Positions 54,785 to 63,774 are shown, counted from the first letter of the stretch. The stretch: 64,000 nucleotides of DNA from Bacteroidia bacterium (GCA_041391665.1 JAWKNO010000001.1:806001-870000); one strand, 5' to 3'. Numbers and translations are program-made. The notes: generated from the letters alone by a model not told the origin.

Positions 54785-55429
54785 ATGGCTAAAAGATCCA
54801 TTGTCGGGCCTGTTATTCTGATAGGTGTTTTTGTTGTCCCACTTCTTGTTTACCTTTTCCTTTTTGTGGGAACTAAACAGCAGTTTAGCAGAGTACCTTA
54901 TGTGTATAAAATTATGGAAAACGGGGATTCACTGGTTTACAGTCTCCCCGTTTTTCATGTGAAAAATGTTGCAGGTGATTCGATTTCAACAGAAACGCTT
55001 CTGGGCAATATTTGTATCATTGGTTTTTTCTCTCCCAAAGGTGATCACCTCACCAATACTGCGTTCATCGGAAACCTAAAGCGCACCTTTGACAATATCG
55101 CATGGGAAAAATCTCCCGATATACGATTTGTCCTGTTTAGTGAAGAGGACGCTTCCGCAGATCTCAAAGCATTTACAGACTCACTGGGGCTTAATCCTCA
55201 GCACTGGCTTTTCCTCTCTGGTTCTAAAGAAACAATTGAGAAAATTGCAGTAGATGGGCTAGGTGTTCCTGATTTTAAACAATCTCTCCAACCATTTACC
55301 GCGAGTACAGTTGTATTGACTGATAAGGAGGGGAAAGTGCGAAAACAGTATGTCGCAACAGATCTTGTCGAAGAACGAAAAATACAGGAAGATCTGATCA
55401 CACTGCTCCGCCTTGATTATGGTTTGTAA
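54785..55429 (+). CDS. SCO1/SenC-like membrane protein without copper ligands
   Basis: A 214-residue protein with one N-terminal membrane helix (about 8-28) and a thioredoxin-like periplasmic domain. The order of elements (VYSLPVFHVKN; GNICIIGFFSPKGD; DIRFVLFSEEDA; TVVLTDKEGKVRKQY) follows SCO copper chaperones. But the CxxxC motif is missing (FFSPKGDHLTN stands there) and the distal His is replaced (FTASTVVL). A role in CuA assembly would have to be redox- or copper-independent, or structural. Position in the oxidase operon supports the SCO relation. Confidence 0.78.
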   Translation: MAKRSIVGPVILIGVFVVPLLVYLFLFVGTKQQFSRVPYVYKIMENGDSLVYSLPVFHVKNVAGDSISTETLLGNICIIGFFSPKGDHLTNTAFIGNLKRTFDNIAWEKSPDIRFVLFSEEDASADLKAFTDSLGLNPQHWLFLSGSKETIEKIAVDGLGVPDFKQSLQPFTASTVVLTDKEGKVRKQYVATDLVEERKIQEDLITLLRLDYGL

Positions 55430-55441
55430 GGCCCAATAAGA

Positions 55442-55987
55442 ATGAACGAAACACCCAAATACAATGACCGTATCTATGTTCCAATCATATGGGTACTATC
55501 GGTTGTTATCCCATTAGCTGTAGCCGTACTATTAAATCCCCGGCTGGCCGTAAACTTCAACCTCGGGTTTAATCCATTGATTTTACCTAAAATCAATGCG
55601 GGCATAAATGCAACGGTTTCGGTACTGTTGATCGCAGGATTTATCTTCATTCAAAATCGTCAGATTGTATGGCACCGAAGAATGATGTTGTCTGCATTTA
55701 TATTGTCCGCAGTTTTTCTGGTTTCTTATGTGCTATATCACCTCTCTGTAGGACATACGCCCTATTGTGATGATGGACCCGTTCCCAAATCATTCTATCT
55801 GTTTGTACTCGGTTCGCATGTAATACTTTCGGCTATTATTGTTCCTCTGGCGTCATTTACCGTTTATCGTGCCCTGAATGAGCGATTTGACCGGCACAGA
55901 CGATTGGCCACCATTACCTGGCCTTTGTGGCTGTACGTGGCGGTTACCGGGGTGATTGTTTATTTTTTGATTTCCCCGTGCTATTGA
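55442..55987 (+). CDS. DUF420 (CtaM-like) membrane protein
   Basis: A 181-residue protein with about five helices and conserved His residues (WHRRMMLSAF, YVLYHLSVGHTP, LFVLGSHVILS, RHRRLATITWPLWLYV). DUF420 proteins lie beside heme-copper oxidase genes, and a Firmicutes member (CtaM) is needed for aa3 oxidase maturation. It is 12 bases after the SCO-like gene, so it is probably an assembly factor for this oxidase. Confidence 0.87.
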   Translation: MNETPKYNDRIYVPIIWVLSVVIPLAVAVLLNPRLAVNFNLGFNPLILPKINAGINATVSVLLIAGFIFIQNRQIVWHRRMMLSAFILSAVFLVSYVLYHLSVGHTPYCDDGPVPKSFYLFVLGSHVILSAIIVPLASFTVYRALNERFDRHRRLATITWPLWLYVAVTGVIVYFLISPCY

Positions 55988-56023
55988 GACGGGAGTAGAA
56001 AGCATTTTGTATATTTGTGAATC

Positions 56024-56272
56024 ATGCATAAATACCTGAAAATAGCCGTTTTCTTTGCCTTGATGTTATTTCAACTTTCAAGTGTTTTTGCCCAATGTAC
56101 ACAGTGTAAAGCTGCCGCTGGTTCACGCGATGCCGCAGGAAATTTGATTGTAGGTGGTGGAATAAACGCAGGGGTTTTTTATCTGCTCAGTCTTCCACTT
56201 TTACTGATACTGATTGTAGGCGGGGCTTTCTATTGGAGGACACGCCAGATGCGGGTCAATAATGAAGGCTAA
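56024..56272 (+). CDS. Small membrane protein with CxxC, end of the respiratory operon
   Basis: An 82-residue protein with a signal peptide (1-23, ending VFA), a short exported segment with C25-x2-C28 (QCTQCKAAAGSRDA), and one membrane helix (about 52-70) followed by RTRQMR. I do not recognise a named family. The CxxC facing the periplasm and the position after oxidase assembly genes suggest a role in thiol or metal handling for the oxidase (inference). Its end overlaps the convergent mtaB gene by 17 bases. Confidence 0.75.
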   Translation: MHKYLKIAVFFALMLFQLSSVFAQCTQCKAAAGSRDAAGNLIVGGGINAGVFYLLSLPLLLILIVGGAFYWRTRQMRVNNEG

Positions 56273-57566
56273 TAGTCGCTGCAACTTCCATGATACCGTC
56301 GGGATTGACTGACTCAAGGGTTACAGGGACAATCTGATTGATAAAATCATCGCGATGCCGAGTAACTACTTTGATGTAGTTATCCGTAAATCCAAACATT
56401 CTCCCATCTTCCTCTTTTCCTTCGAATAGAACCGCTCTTGTTTGTCCGGCAAAAGGTGTATAAAAATACCTGCGTTTTTTTTCAGAAAGCATTCTCAGTC
56501 TTTCATTTCTGCTATATCTTTCTTTCATGGGGACTCGTCCTTCCATGATTTCGGCCAGCGTGTTTTCCCGTTCTGAATAAGTAAAAACGTGCAGATAGGA
56601 AATCTCCAGTTCGTTGAGGAACTGATAGGTATCTTCAAAATGCTGATCTGTTTCGCCTGGAAAACCCACAATCACATCCACACCAATACAGGCATGAGGC
56701 ATAAGTGATTTTATGGTGTTCACGCGATCTGCGTACAGTTCTCTTTTGTAGCGACGGCGCATTTTGCTGAGAATTTCATTGCTCCCACTTTGAAGCGGAA
56801 CATGGAAATGCGGCATAAACCGCTTAGACCCGGCGACAAAAGCAATGATGTCGTTGTTGAGCAGGTTGGGTTCAATCGAGGAAATGCGGTAACGGTCGAC
56901 GCCCGCTACTTCATCGAGTGCCTGGATCACGTCGAGAAATGTACCGGGTTGGTCTTTGCCATAATCGCCGATATTTACGCCTGTAAGTACAATTTCCTTT
57001 ACACCGCTCTCCGCAATTTTACGGGCATTGGTGACGATATTTTCAATGGTGTCGCTTCTGCTTTTTCCCCGGGCAAGCGGGATTGTACAAAAGCTGCATT
57101 TATAATCGCAGCCATCCTGAATTTTCAAAAAAGAGCGGGTGCGGTCGCCAACAGAATACGATTCCCGGAAATCCTGAACAGAGCGGATATTGTCATTGAA
57201 AACACAGGGATTTTTTTCTTTGGTAAAGTCTTTTACCAGTTCGAGAATACGAAATTTATCACCAGCTCCCAGCACCATATCCACGCCAGGGATTTCGGCG
57301 ATTTCCAGAGGTTTTAGCTGGGCATAACATCCAACTACGATGACATAGGCTTCCGGATTTTGTCTGAGCGCCTGGCGGATGATGCGTTTGCAGGTTTTGT
57401 TTGCGTTTTCTGTAACCGAGCAGGTATTGACCACATACACATCGGCAGCGTTGGAGAAGTCTGTTTTGGTATAACCAGCACTGAGAAACTGCCGGGCGAT
57501 AGTGGAAGTTTCGGAAAAATTAAGTTTGCAGCCAAGAGTATGAAAAGCGACGGTTTGCATGCCCAA
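56256..57566 (-). CDS. mtaB: tRNA (N6-threonylcarbamoyladenosine-C2)-methylthiotransferase MtaB
   Basis: A 436-residue radical SAM enzyme that makes ms2t6A37 in ANN-reading tRNAs. N-terminal UPF0004 cluster cysteines are C13, C49 and C80 (LGCKLN, NTCSV, VVGCYAQ). The radical SAM motif C153-x3-C157-x2-C160 is in QDGCDYKCSFCTIP. The C-terminal TRAM domain is short. The GCKLNFSET start is of the MtaB rather than MiaB type. A TAnnTTTG box lies 18 bases upstream. An alternative ATG is two codons in. Confidence 0.94.
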   Translation of the reverse strand: MGMQTVAFHTLGCKLNFSETSTIARQFLSAGYTKTDFSNAADVYVVNTCSVTENANKTCKRIIRQALRQNPEAYVIVVGCYAQLKPLEIAEIPGVDMVLGAGDKFRILELVKDFTKEKNPCVFNDNIRSVQDFRESYSVGDRTRSFLKIQDGCDYKCSFCTIPLARGKSRSDTIENIVTNARKIAESGVKEIVLTGVNIGDYGKDQPGTFLDVIQALDEVAGVDRYRISSIEPNLLNNDIIAFVAGSKRFMPHFHVPLQSGSNEILSKMRRRYKRELYADRVNTIKSLMPHACIGVDVIVGFPGETDQHFEDTYQFLNELEISYLHVFTYSERENTLAEIMEGRVPMKERYSRNERLRMLSEKKRRYFYTPFAGQTRAVLFEGKEEDGRMFGFTDNYIKVVTRHRDDFINQIVPVTLESVNPDGIMEVAATISLHY

Positions 57567-57583
57567 ATCATCATAATTTGAGG

Positions 57584-57591
57584 CAAAGATA
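57584..57591 (-). promoter_or_regulatory. -7 box upstream of mtaB
   Basis: Minus strand TATCTTTG followed by C matches TAnnTTTGC exactly. It is 18 bases before the ATG at 57566; no TTG -33 element is visible. Confidence 0.5.
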
Positions 57592-57742
57592 GCACAAATA
57601 CGGGAATATTTCGTAAATAGACAGGCCTTGTCGCAAATGGAACATCAAATTCTACCGGTGGGGTACAACCCGTAAATTTCTCCAAAAGGAAAGTGTAATT
57701 TCGCATGAATCTGTGCGTTAGACTACAAGATTAGTAAACTAT

Positions 57743-58414
57743 ATGATCCTCAAATTTATTCCCGTCCTGCTTACTGTTTGGGTGATGGTTTTCGGTGCGC
57801 CAGTGATGAAAGCGCAGGTCGAGAGCCAGGAGACCATGTATCTTGTTCAGGTAGATGTAAAAACAGCGGAAGATATTGCGCTGTGTTATACTACAAGATT
57901 TGATCTGAAGAAAGTAAAAATCCAGTACTCTGTAGAGGATTCGATTAATAACCTTGACGATTTCATTTATGAGGAAGACCCGTTGGTCGGACCGGAGTGT
58001 TTTATTCCGGAGTTAAAGCTCGTTTTCAGAGATTACACCTATATTGTCAGTCTTCATTGCAGCAAAATCATAAAGTTTGCCAATACAGCGCCACACGTTC
58101 CCTCATCCCAGCGGTTGAAAAATGATGTGATTGTAACACAGAGTATGATTGATTACCTCAACAATTTGCGGGTAGCATACTTTGGTAGTGAGATTCCCAG
58201 TCAGGGATTGTTGGCCAAAGTTGTCACAAGCGAGCCTTTTGATGAGATGTCTGACGAAGATGATATGATGAGACTGATTTTGGAGGAAGATCTGGAAGAT
58301 TTGGATCTGGATCTTGAGATGGATGCTGGTGATACAGACAAGTTGTTGCTCGAGGACGAAAATGACGATAAGCTTCTGGAAGAAGAATTGGAAGGAGACG
58401 GTGACGGGCGTTGA
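57743..58414 (+). CDS. Secreted protein of unknown function with acidic tail
   Basis: A 223-residue protein with a signal peptide (about 1-24, ending MKA-Q). Residues 30-160 are ordinary mixed alpha/beta sequence with three Cys (C48, C86 and C104). The last about 60 residues are extremely acidic (runs of E, D and L such as LEEDLEDLDLDLEMDAGD), which could bind calcium or be a disordered spacer. I recognise no family. It converges with the SAM hydrolase gene, with only 4 bases between the stops. Confidence 0.7.
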   Translation: MILKFIPVLLTVWVMVFGAPVMKAQVESQETMYLVQVDVKTAEDIALCYTTRFDLKKVKIQYSVEDSINNLDDFIYEEDPLVGPECFIPELKLVFRDYTYIVSLHCSKIIKFANTAPHVPSSQRLKNDVIVTQSMIDYLNNLRVAYFGSEIPSQGLLAKVVTSEPFDEMSDEDDMMRLILEEDLEDLDLDLEMDAGDTDKLLLEDENDDKLLEEELEGDGDGR

Positions 58415-58418
58415 GCGG

Positions 58419-59198
58419 TTAGTTAAATTCAATCGTAATCATATCGTGAACCTTTAGCCCGAGCAGTTCTGCGGCGGAGGCTTCACGCATGGCGATTTCG
58501 AGGTTGTCGCTTTCACCGAATATAGCCAGTGCATCAGCTTTGCTGACATCTGAGTAGGTATTGACAATTCGCCTGAGCCTTACATTGCGGATAAATATTT
58601 CGAACCTCCGGTCCTGTTTGATCTGAAGGAATCCATCCTTCTGGATATTGGTGACGGCGTTGCCAAACTTGTCGATATAGATAATTTTTCCCCGAAGACA
58701 ATTTCCGTTATAACTGGGCTCTCCCCAGCGAAGATCGCGTATATTGGTAGGCTCACCGATTTCCTCAAGTGTACCTCCGCTGGCGATAAACGCAGCAGTA
58801 GGCGCAAAAATTCTGGCAGCTCTGAAAGATTTAGGATACCGGTCGAGCATAAGCGCCGGATTGGTGATTTCTACACTGTGCTGAATATTTTTGTCGCAGA
58901 TCAGGCTCATTACGCCATTATCAGGGCCGATAAAATACTGGCCATTTGCCATCACAACTACCGGAATACGCGCCTCTGAGTGCTCCGGATCGACCGCCAC
59001 CACATGGATTGTTCCCTCAGGAAATGAGGGATATGTATGCTTGACCACATATGCGGCGTGCATAATATCAAAGTTGTTGATATTATGAGTTACATCAATA
59101 ATATCAACGCCCTTGAAAAGGGATAAAATCACGCCTTTAAGGATAGCCGAATAATGACTGCTATCCCCCAGGTCCGATGTCAAAGTTATGATTGCCAT
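58419..59198 (-). CDS. SAM hydroxide adenosyltransferase (DUF62 family)
   Basis: A 259-residue protein related to fluorinase and chlorinase; most bacterial members hydrolyse SAM to adenosine and methionine. The start at 59198 gives MAIITLTSDLGDSSHYSAIL with the SD-x-GD motif; VTHNINNFDI, VAVDPEHS (Asp near the SAM ribose) and FIGPDNGVMS follow. The C-terminal beta domain has YIDKFGNAVTNI. There is no fluorinase-type loop visible, so SAM hydrolysis is the likelier activity. An in-frame upstream GTG/ATG stretch was excluded as unlike the family. Confidence 0.9.
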   Translation of the reverse strand: MAIITLTSDLGDSSHYSAILKGVILSLFKGVDIIDVTHNINNFDIMHAAYVVKHTYPSFPEGTIHVVAVDPEHSEARIPVVVMANGQYFIGPDNGVMSLICDKNIQHSVEITNPALMLDRYPKSFRAARIFAPTAAFIASGGTLEEIGEPTNIRDLRWGEPSYNGNCLRGKIIYIDKFGNAVTNIQKDGFLQIKQDRRFEIFIRNVRLRRIVNTYSDVSKADALAIFGESDNLEIAMREASAAELLGLKVHDMITIEFN

Positions 59199-59481
59199 AG
59201 TATTGACGAACCAACAGCTGCGCCGGAACAAATAATTACTTCAGATGCCATATTACAAGTAACATCATTCTAAATCAATAGATTCCGGTGGATTCTGCAA
59301 GTATTCAGGTGGAATTGTCGAGAATTACCTTTATACAACGAAAATACGTAATGCTTTGTATGAAAATCAGGAAAAATTATGAATGTTTTGTACAGGCTTA
59401 CCTGGAGGTTTTCTTTTGAAGAGAGAACAAAAATTCCGTATTTTAGTATAGATATTACTTAGGCAAATAAAATAAAAAGTA
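59199..59481. other. Divergent intergenic region between the SAM hydrolase and phoH genes
   Basis: About 280 AT-rich bases. It contains the phoH promoter (listed separately) but no ORF or strong hairpin. I found no exact TAnnTTTG box for the minus-strand gene. Confidence 0.4.
59415..59446 (+). promoter_or_regulatory. Promoter of phoH
   Basis: TTTG (59415-59418), a 20-base spacer, and TATTTTAG (59439-59446). The -33 box and spacing fit the consensus; the -7 box differs from TAnnTTTG at one base. Confidence 0.55.
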
Positions 59482-60438
59482 TTGATTGAGCACACTTTTT
59501 TGCTGGAAGACATTAGCCCGCTGGAAGTTTACGGTGTGAATAATGTGCGTCTGCATCAGATTGAAGAAGGGTTCCCCGAGTTGAAGTTTGTTGCGAGGGG
59601 AGACGAACTGAAAGTGCAGGGCGAAGTAGAAAGAATCGAGAAAATAAAAGCTATTCTGGCTGCTATTTTCGATGAAATCAAGAGAAAGGGAAAAATCTCT
59701 GAAAATAAATTCAATGAAATCCTTCTGCCCTCATCTCCTGAAATCAATCATGAAATCCCATATGCTTCGGAAGATGAGGTGATTGTGCATGGCGGAGGCG
59801 GCATAATCGTCAGGCCCAAAAATAAAGGGCAGCGCCAAATGGTAGGGGCAGAACATCAAAACGATATCATATTCGCAATTGGTCCTGCGGGAACAGGTAA
59901 AACCTATATGGCGGTTGCGCTTGCGGTTCGGGCGTTGAAGGAAAAAAAAGTCAGAAAGATTGTTTTATGCCGTCCGGCAGTTGATGCGGGTGAAAGTCTG
60001 GGTTTTCTTCCCGGCGATATGAAGGAAAAGGTAGATCCGTATCTGCGCCCTTTATATGATGCGTTGGGGGATATGATTCATACCGAAAAGCTCAAATACT
60101 ACATGGACAATAATATCATAGAGATTGTGCCACTGGCGTATATGAGGGGGCGTACCCTTAGTCATTCGTATGTAATCATGGATGAGGCGCAGAATGCCAC
60201 GGAGATGCAGATGAAGATGTTTCTTACCCGTTTGGGAGAGCATTCACATATGATCATAACCGGCGATGATACGCAGATTGACCTTCCTTCGCGGGTGCGG
60301 TCGGGGCTGATTCAGGTTTCCCGCCTGATGACTGGTATTAAGGGGATCGCATTTGTGCGGCTTTCTGCTACAGATGTGGTAAGGCACAGACTGGTCAAAG
60401 ATATTCTTGCAGCATATGAAAAAGCCGGAAACAAATAA
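59482..60438 (+). CDS. PhoH family ATPase
   Basis: A 318-residue PhoH/PhoL-type protein starting with TTG at 59482. An N-terminal KH-like region (1-110) precedes a P-loop ATPase domain: Walker A GPAGTGKT at 134-141, VDAGESLGFLPGD, and Walker B VIMDEAQNAT at 231-240. The GDDTQIDLP segment is typical. In other bacteria PhoL acts near YbeY in RNA processing; no ybeY is adjacent here. A terminator follows at the stop. Confidence 0.92.
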   Translation: MIEHTFLLEDISPLEVYGVNNVRLHQIEEGFPELKFVARGDELKVQGEVERIEKIKAILAAIFDEIKRKGKISENKFNEILLPSSPEINHEIPYASEDEVIVHGGGGIIVRPKNKGQRQMVGAEHQNDIIFAIGPAGTGKTYMAVALAVRALKEKKVRKIVLCRPAVDAGESLGFLPGDMKEKVDPYLRPLYDALGDMIHTEKLKYYMDNNIIEIVPLAYMRGRTLSHSYVIMDEAQNATEMQMKMFLTRLGEHSHMIITGDDTQIDLPSRVRSGLIQVSRLMTGIKGIAFVRLSATDVVRHRLVKDILAAYEKAGNK

Positions 60439-60454
60439 TCATTTCCGGCCTTTT
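60421..60454. terminator. Bidirectional terminator between phoH and sucD
   Basis: GCCGGAAA (60424-60431) pairs with TTTCCGGC (60442-60449), flanked by A-run and CTTTT. The left arm lies within the last codons of phoH. It serves convergent genes. Confidence 0.75.
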
Positions 60455-60492
60455 GTAAATCCTAATTTAATCAAATCTTGAAATCGTTGAAC

Positions 60493-61371
60493 CTAGGCGA
60501 GCTGTTGCAGGGCCCGGGCCATTGTACTGCCGATGTCAGCAGGCGTTTCCACCACGTGGATACCGCAATCTGCCATGACCCGCATTTTTTCTGATGCAGT
60601 ACCTTTACCACCGGATACGATCGCACCTGCGTGGCCCATGCGGCGTCCGGGAGGGGCTGTCTGTCCAGCGATAAAACCGACTACGGGTTTTTTAACATTT
60701 TCTTTGATCCAGTAAGCGGCTATTTCTTCGTTTGATCCCCCGATTTCACCAATCATGATGATTCCATCGGTATCGGGATCTTCGTTAAACAATTTGATAA
60801 TATCCAGGTGGGTAGAGCCAATGATGGGGTCACCACCGATGCCTACGCAGGTGGACTGCCCCAGGCCTTGTTTGGTTACCTGATCGACTGCCTCATAGGT
60901 AAGGGTTCCGGAGCGGCTGATAATACCCACTCTTCCAGGATTGTGGATGAAGCCGGGCATAATTCCCAGTTTACATTCACCGGGGGTAATGACACCGGGG
61001 CAATTGGGGCCGATCATGCGTACGCCACGATCATCAATATACTTTTTGGCGTAGATCATATCATTGACCGGAATACCTTCTGTAATGGTTACAATCAGGC
61101 TTACACCCGAATCTGCCGCTTCCATAATAGCATCTGCAGCAAATGCCGGCGGTACAAAAATGATGGATACATTAGCACCGGTTGCTTTTACTGCATCGGC
61201 AGCTGTATTGAAGACGGGGCGATCCAGATGAGATTGGCCTCCTTTGCCGGGAGTAACACCTCCTACGACCTGGGTGCCGTAATCAATCATTTGCTGTGCA
61301 TGGAAGGTTCCTTCTTTACCGGTAAAACCCTGGACGATGACTTTAGAGTTTTTGTTTACTAATATACTCAT
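60493..61371 (-). CDS. sucD: Succinyl-CoA synthetase alpha subunit
   Basis: A 292-residue subunit of succinate-CoA ligase, TCA cycle. N-terminal CoA-binding Rossmann domain (SKVIVQGFTGKEGTFHAQQ) and the ligase domain with the phosphorylated His at H247 (GRRMGHAGAIVSGGKG). IGPNCPGVITPGECKLGIMPG is typical of SucD. The beta subunit gene sucC is not in the window; separated sucC and sucD are common in this phylum. Confidence 0.97.
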   Translation of the reverse strand: MSILVNKNSKVIVQGFTGKEGTFHAQQMIDYGTQVVGGVTPGKGGQSHLDRPVFNTAADAVKATGANVSIIFVPPAFAADAIMEAADSGVSLIVTITEGIPVNDMIYAKKYIDDRGVRMIGPNCPGVITPGECKLGIMPGFIHNPGRVGIISRSGTLTYEAVDQVTKQGLGQSTCVGIGGDPIIGSTHLDIIKLFNEDPDTDGIIMIGEIGGSNEEIAAYWIKENVKKPVVGFIAGQTAPPGRRMGHAGAIVSGGKGTASEKMRVMADCGIHVVETPADIGSTMARALQQLA

Positions 61372-61414
61372 GAGCGGTGATAGGAATTGGTTGAAAAGGG
61401 GAAAACTATCTGTG

Positions 61415-61422
61415 CAAAGTTA
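61415..61422 (-). promoter_or_regulatory. -7 box of sucD
   Basis: Minus strand TAACTTTG followed by C, an exact TAnnTTTGC match 44 bases before the ATG. The -33 element is not clear. Confidence 0.5.
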
Positions 61423-61441
61423 CCCGCAATCCTTCAAAAAT

Positions 61442-61474
61442 AAAAGCCCCGTCTTATTCAGACGAGGCTTTTTA
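61442..61474 (-). terminator. Terminator after the outer-membrane protein gene
   Basis: AAAAGCC-C-CGTCT and AGACG-A-GGCTTTT form a stem with one C-A mismatch and a short loop (TATTC). It lies 20 bases downstream of the minus-strand outer-membrane protein gene and separates it from sucD. Confidence 0.8.
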
Positions 61475-61493
61475 TTTTTATTAATTCTGCTAA

Positions 61494-62147
61494 TCAGAAT
61501 CCATAGATCAGACCGATTCCCCAGTTGCCCATAGGAAAGGTGAAAGAAGACACTTCGTCTTTGGTATTTACATCTTTAAAAACCAGGTCTGCATTTGTTC
61601 TGATAGGGGAAAAATGAAATCTTCCGGTGATTGGGTTTCCTCTTGACAAAATCGTCAGTTCTGCCACAACGCTGGGATTGGTATACCCGTTGCGTGTTTT
61701 TCTCCTCAGAGATATATTGTCTGTCTGCTGAGACAGATACGTATAGCTTGTACCAATCCCCAGTCCAAAACCTACCGACTGTTGGTTGTAGGAGGTAGCG
61801 TTTGCGCCAACTCTTCCCATCAGATACACCGGTACCTGCACTACATAATTGACACGGGTAAATATGGCAGACCCATTGGAAACCGGGACGAAGTTTAGTC
61901 CAAATTGCAAGCTGGGATCGACGCCAAAGCTGAATATATCATTGTAGTGCGCAATGGTGTAATAGGAGCCAATATGAAAATTGTAAAAGCTTGACAGAGT
62001 AGAAACTGGTGCTCCGGGTGTCTGTTCAATCGTAGCAAATTCCCACATAAACCCCATATGAGGGACAAGCCTGTCCACAAACTGAGCATGTAACTTCGCA
62101 GTCCCTAAACCAAAAGTGATACTCAAAAAAACCAGTATTTTACGCAT
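61494..62147 (-). CDS. Outer-membrane beta-barrel-like protein
   Basis: A 217-residue protein with a signal peptide (1-21, ending LHA-Q). The mature part alternates polar and hydrophobic residues as in small beta-barrels (FYNFHIGSYYTIAHY; VNYVVQVPVYLMGRVGANA; SVGFGLGIGTSYTY) and ends in an aromatic residue (GLIYGF), the usual outer-membrane insertion signal. No specific family is recognised. It is a single gene with its own terminator. Confidence 0.75.
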   Translation of the reverse strand: MRKILVFLSITFGLGTAKLHAQFVDRLVPHMGFMWEFATIEQTPGAPVSTLSSFYNFHIGSYYTIAHYNDIFSFGVDPSLQFGLNFVPVSNGSAIFTRVNYVVQVPVYLMGRVGANATSYNQQSVGFGLGIGTSYTYLSQQTDNISLRRKTRNGYTNPSVVAELTILSRGNPITGRFHFSPIRTNADLVFKDVNTKDEVSSFTFPMGNWGIGLIYGF

Positions 62148-62290
62148 ATTATCAATCTGTTATTTGGTAAAAGCAAAAAATGAAAGTAGACTTTTTTCCT
62201 ATTACTTTAAAACGAATTTACATGGGTTTGTGTTCATCTTTGGGCGATACTATTAAAAATACGTAATTTGTCGCAGGCTGAAAAGACCCA

Positions 62291-63199
62291 ATGAGCATCA
62301 TCCGCTTTTGGATGAATATTCGTGAGAAAATCACCCCGAACCGGGACTTTATGAATCGTACACCGTTTGAACAAATTACCCATATTCCGCAGGATATCAG
62401 GGATTCGCTCATAGCCACCTGTCATCTTGTGGTTTTTGTCCAGACGTCCCGTATCTATTACCTGCTGCTTTCGCCTTCAGGGGAAGTTGTGCTGTGTCGC
62501 GAGTGTATCAATTCCGACGGGTTTTCCCAGGAAATGTTTCTCCGGTTTGTGCTTGAAAAGGATAAATTATTGTCCGAGCCATTTCTCAACTGCCGGATTT
62601 ATATATCCTCTCCTTTATTCACCTTTGTTCCTGATAAGTGGTGGGATGCAGGGAAAAAAGGATTGCTTGCCCGTGCGACTCTCAGCGACCAGCTCGAAGA
62701 TGGGGAAATCATCACCTGTGAAAGCAAAACCCTTCGCGCCAGTCTGTTATATTCACTCAGACCCGGGATTCCTCATTTGCTTGACAGATATATCCGGCAT
62801 TATTCTCTCAGCCATATCGGGCTTCTGATGGCAGAGACTACGATTCAGGCATGCGCTGACCATGCGATGATTTCTGTATTGGTGATGGATGATTATGTGC
62901 TGATTTCTGCTGTAAAGAAAAAACAGTTATTGTTGTGTAATAGTTACCAATACAGGTCTGCTTCAGATATGGTTTATTTTATCCAGACAGTAAAGGAAGT
63001 CACCGGGCTTATGCAAAGTAATATCCCTGTATGTATAATGGGAGAACTGGGCGAAAAAATTACCAGAGAAGGCGGTATTTGGGAATATCTCACGGATATA
63101 AATATTCCCGGCCCGGAGTCGCCATTTTTTGTCTCAGAAACTGCCGGTACTCAGTGGTGGAAGTTTTCATTTCTGGCAAATATTGACGGAATGTTATGA
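62291..63199 (+). CDS. DUF3822 family protein
   Basis: A 302-residue protein with an actin/RNase H-like layout of two half-domains; the second starts near 188 (HAMISVLVMDDYVLISAVKK). DUF3822 proteins are found in Bacteroidota directly upstream of rsmD, as here. The stop overlaps the rsmD start by ATGA, so coupling is likely. The function is unknown; a link to rRNA methylation is only by context. Confidence 0.82.
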   Translation: MSIIRFWMNIREKITPNRDFMNRTPFEQITHIPQDIRDSLIATCHLVVFVQTSRIYYLLLSPSGEVVLCRECINSDGFSQEMFLRFVLEKDKLLSEPFLNCRIYISSPLFTFVPDKWWDAGKKGLLARATLSDQLEDGEIITCESKTLRASLLYSLRPGIPHLLDRYIRHYSLSHIGLLMAETTIQACADHAMISVLVMDDYVLISAVKKKQLLLCNSYQYRSASDMVYFIQTVKEVTGLMQSNIPVCIMGELGEKITREGGIWEYLTDINIPGPESPFFVSETAGTQWWKFSFLANIDGML

Positions 63200-63738
63200 G
63201 AATTATCGGGGGGAAATATGGCGGAAGGAATATCCGCGTGCCTAAAGGATTGCCAGTCAGACCTACCACTGACCGCACAAAAGAAGCATTATTTAATATC
63301 CTCAATAACGAACTGGAATGGCCTGAAATAAAGGTATTGGATCTGTTTGCCGGAACAGGGAATATTTCCCTGGAATGCCTTAGCCGCGGTGCTGCACATG
63401 TCACCAGTGTGGACCAGCATGCCAAATGTATCGCAGCTATTCAGGCATCGTTTTCAGAACTTTCCATCACCAACGCCCAGGCCATACGGGCCAATGTCTG
63501 GCAGTTTGTCAAACAACCTGCCGCCGATCCTTACGGACTCATTTTTATGGATCCGCCCTACGATATGCCCCGGCAGGGAGAATTGGTTGCGCAGCTTATG
63601 GAAAATAACTGGTTGGCAATAGACGGACTTCTGGTGGTCGAACACACTTCACATACCCAATTTTCTGCCCTTGCCGGATTTGACTTTTCCCGCGTTTATG
63701 GAAGCTCAACCCTTAGTTTTTTTCGCCATTCCCGATAA
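63196..63738 (+). CDS. rsmD: 16S rRNA (guanine966-N2)-methyltransferase RsmD
   Basis: A 180-residue SAM-dependent methyltransferase of the 30S subunit. MRIIGGKYGGRNIRVPKG is the family N-terminus, LDLFAGTG (48-55) is SAM motif I, and the catalytic DPPY is at 119-122 (IFMDPPYDMP). RPTTDRTKEALFNIL is also typical. It is followed by coaD, the common rsmD-coaD pair. Confidence 0.95.
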   Translation: MRIIGGKYGGRNIRVPKGLPVRPTTDRTKEALFNILNNELEWPEIKVLDLFAGTGNISLECLSRGAAHVTSVDQHAKCIAAIQASFSELSITNAQAIRANVWQFVKQPAADPYGLIFMDPPYDMPRQGELVAQLMENNWLAIDGLLVVEHTSHTQFSALAGFDFSRVYGSSTLSFFRHSR

Positions 63739-63774
63739 ATCAGTATCTTAATACAAGTCTCACTACCCACCAGT

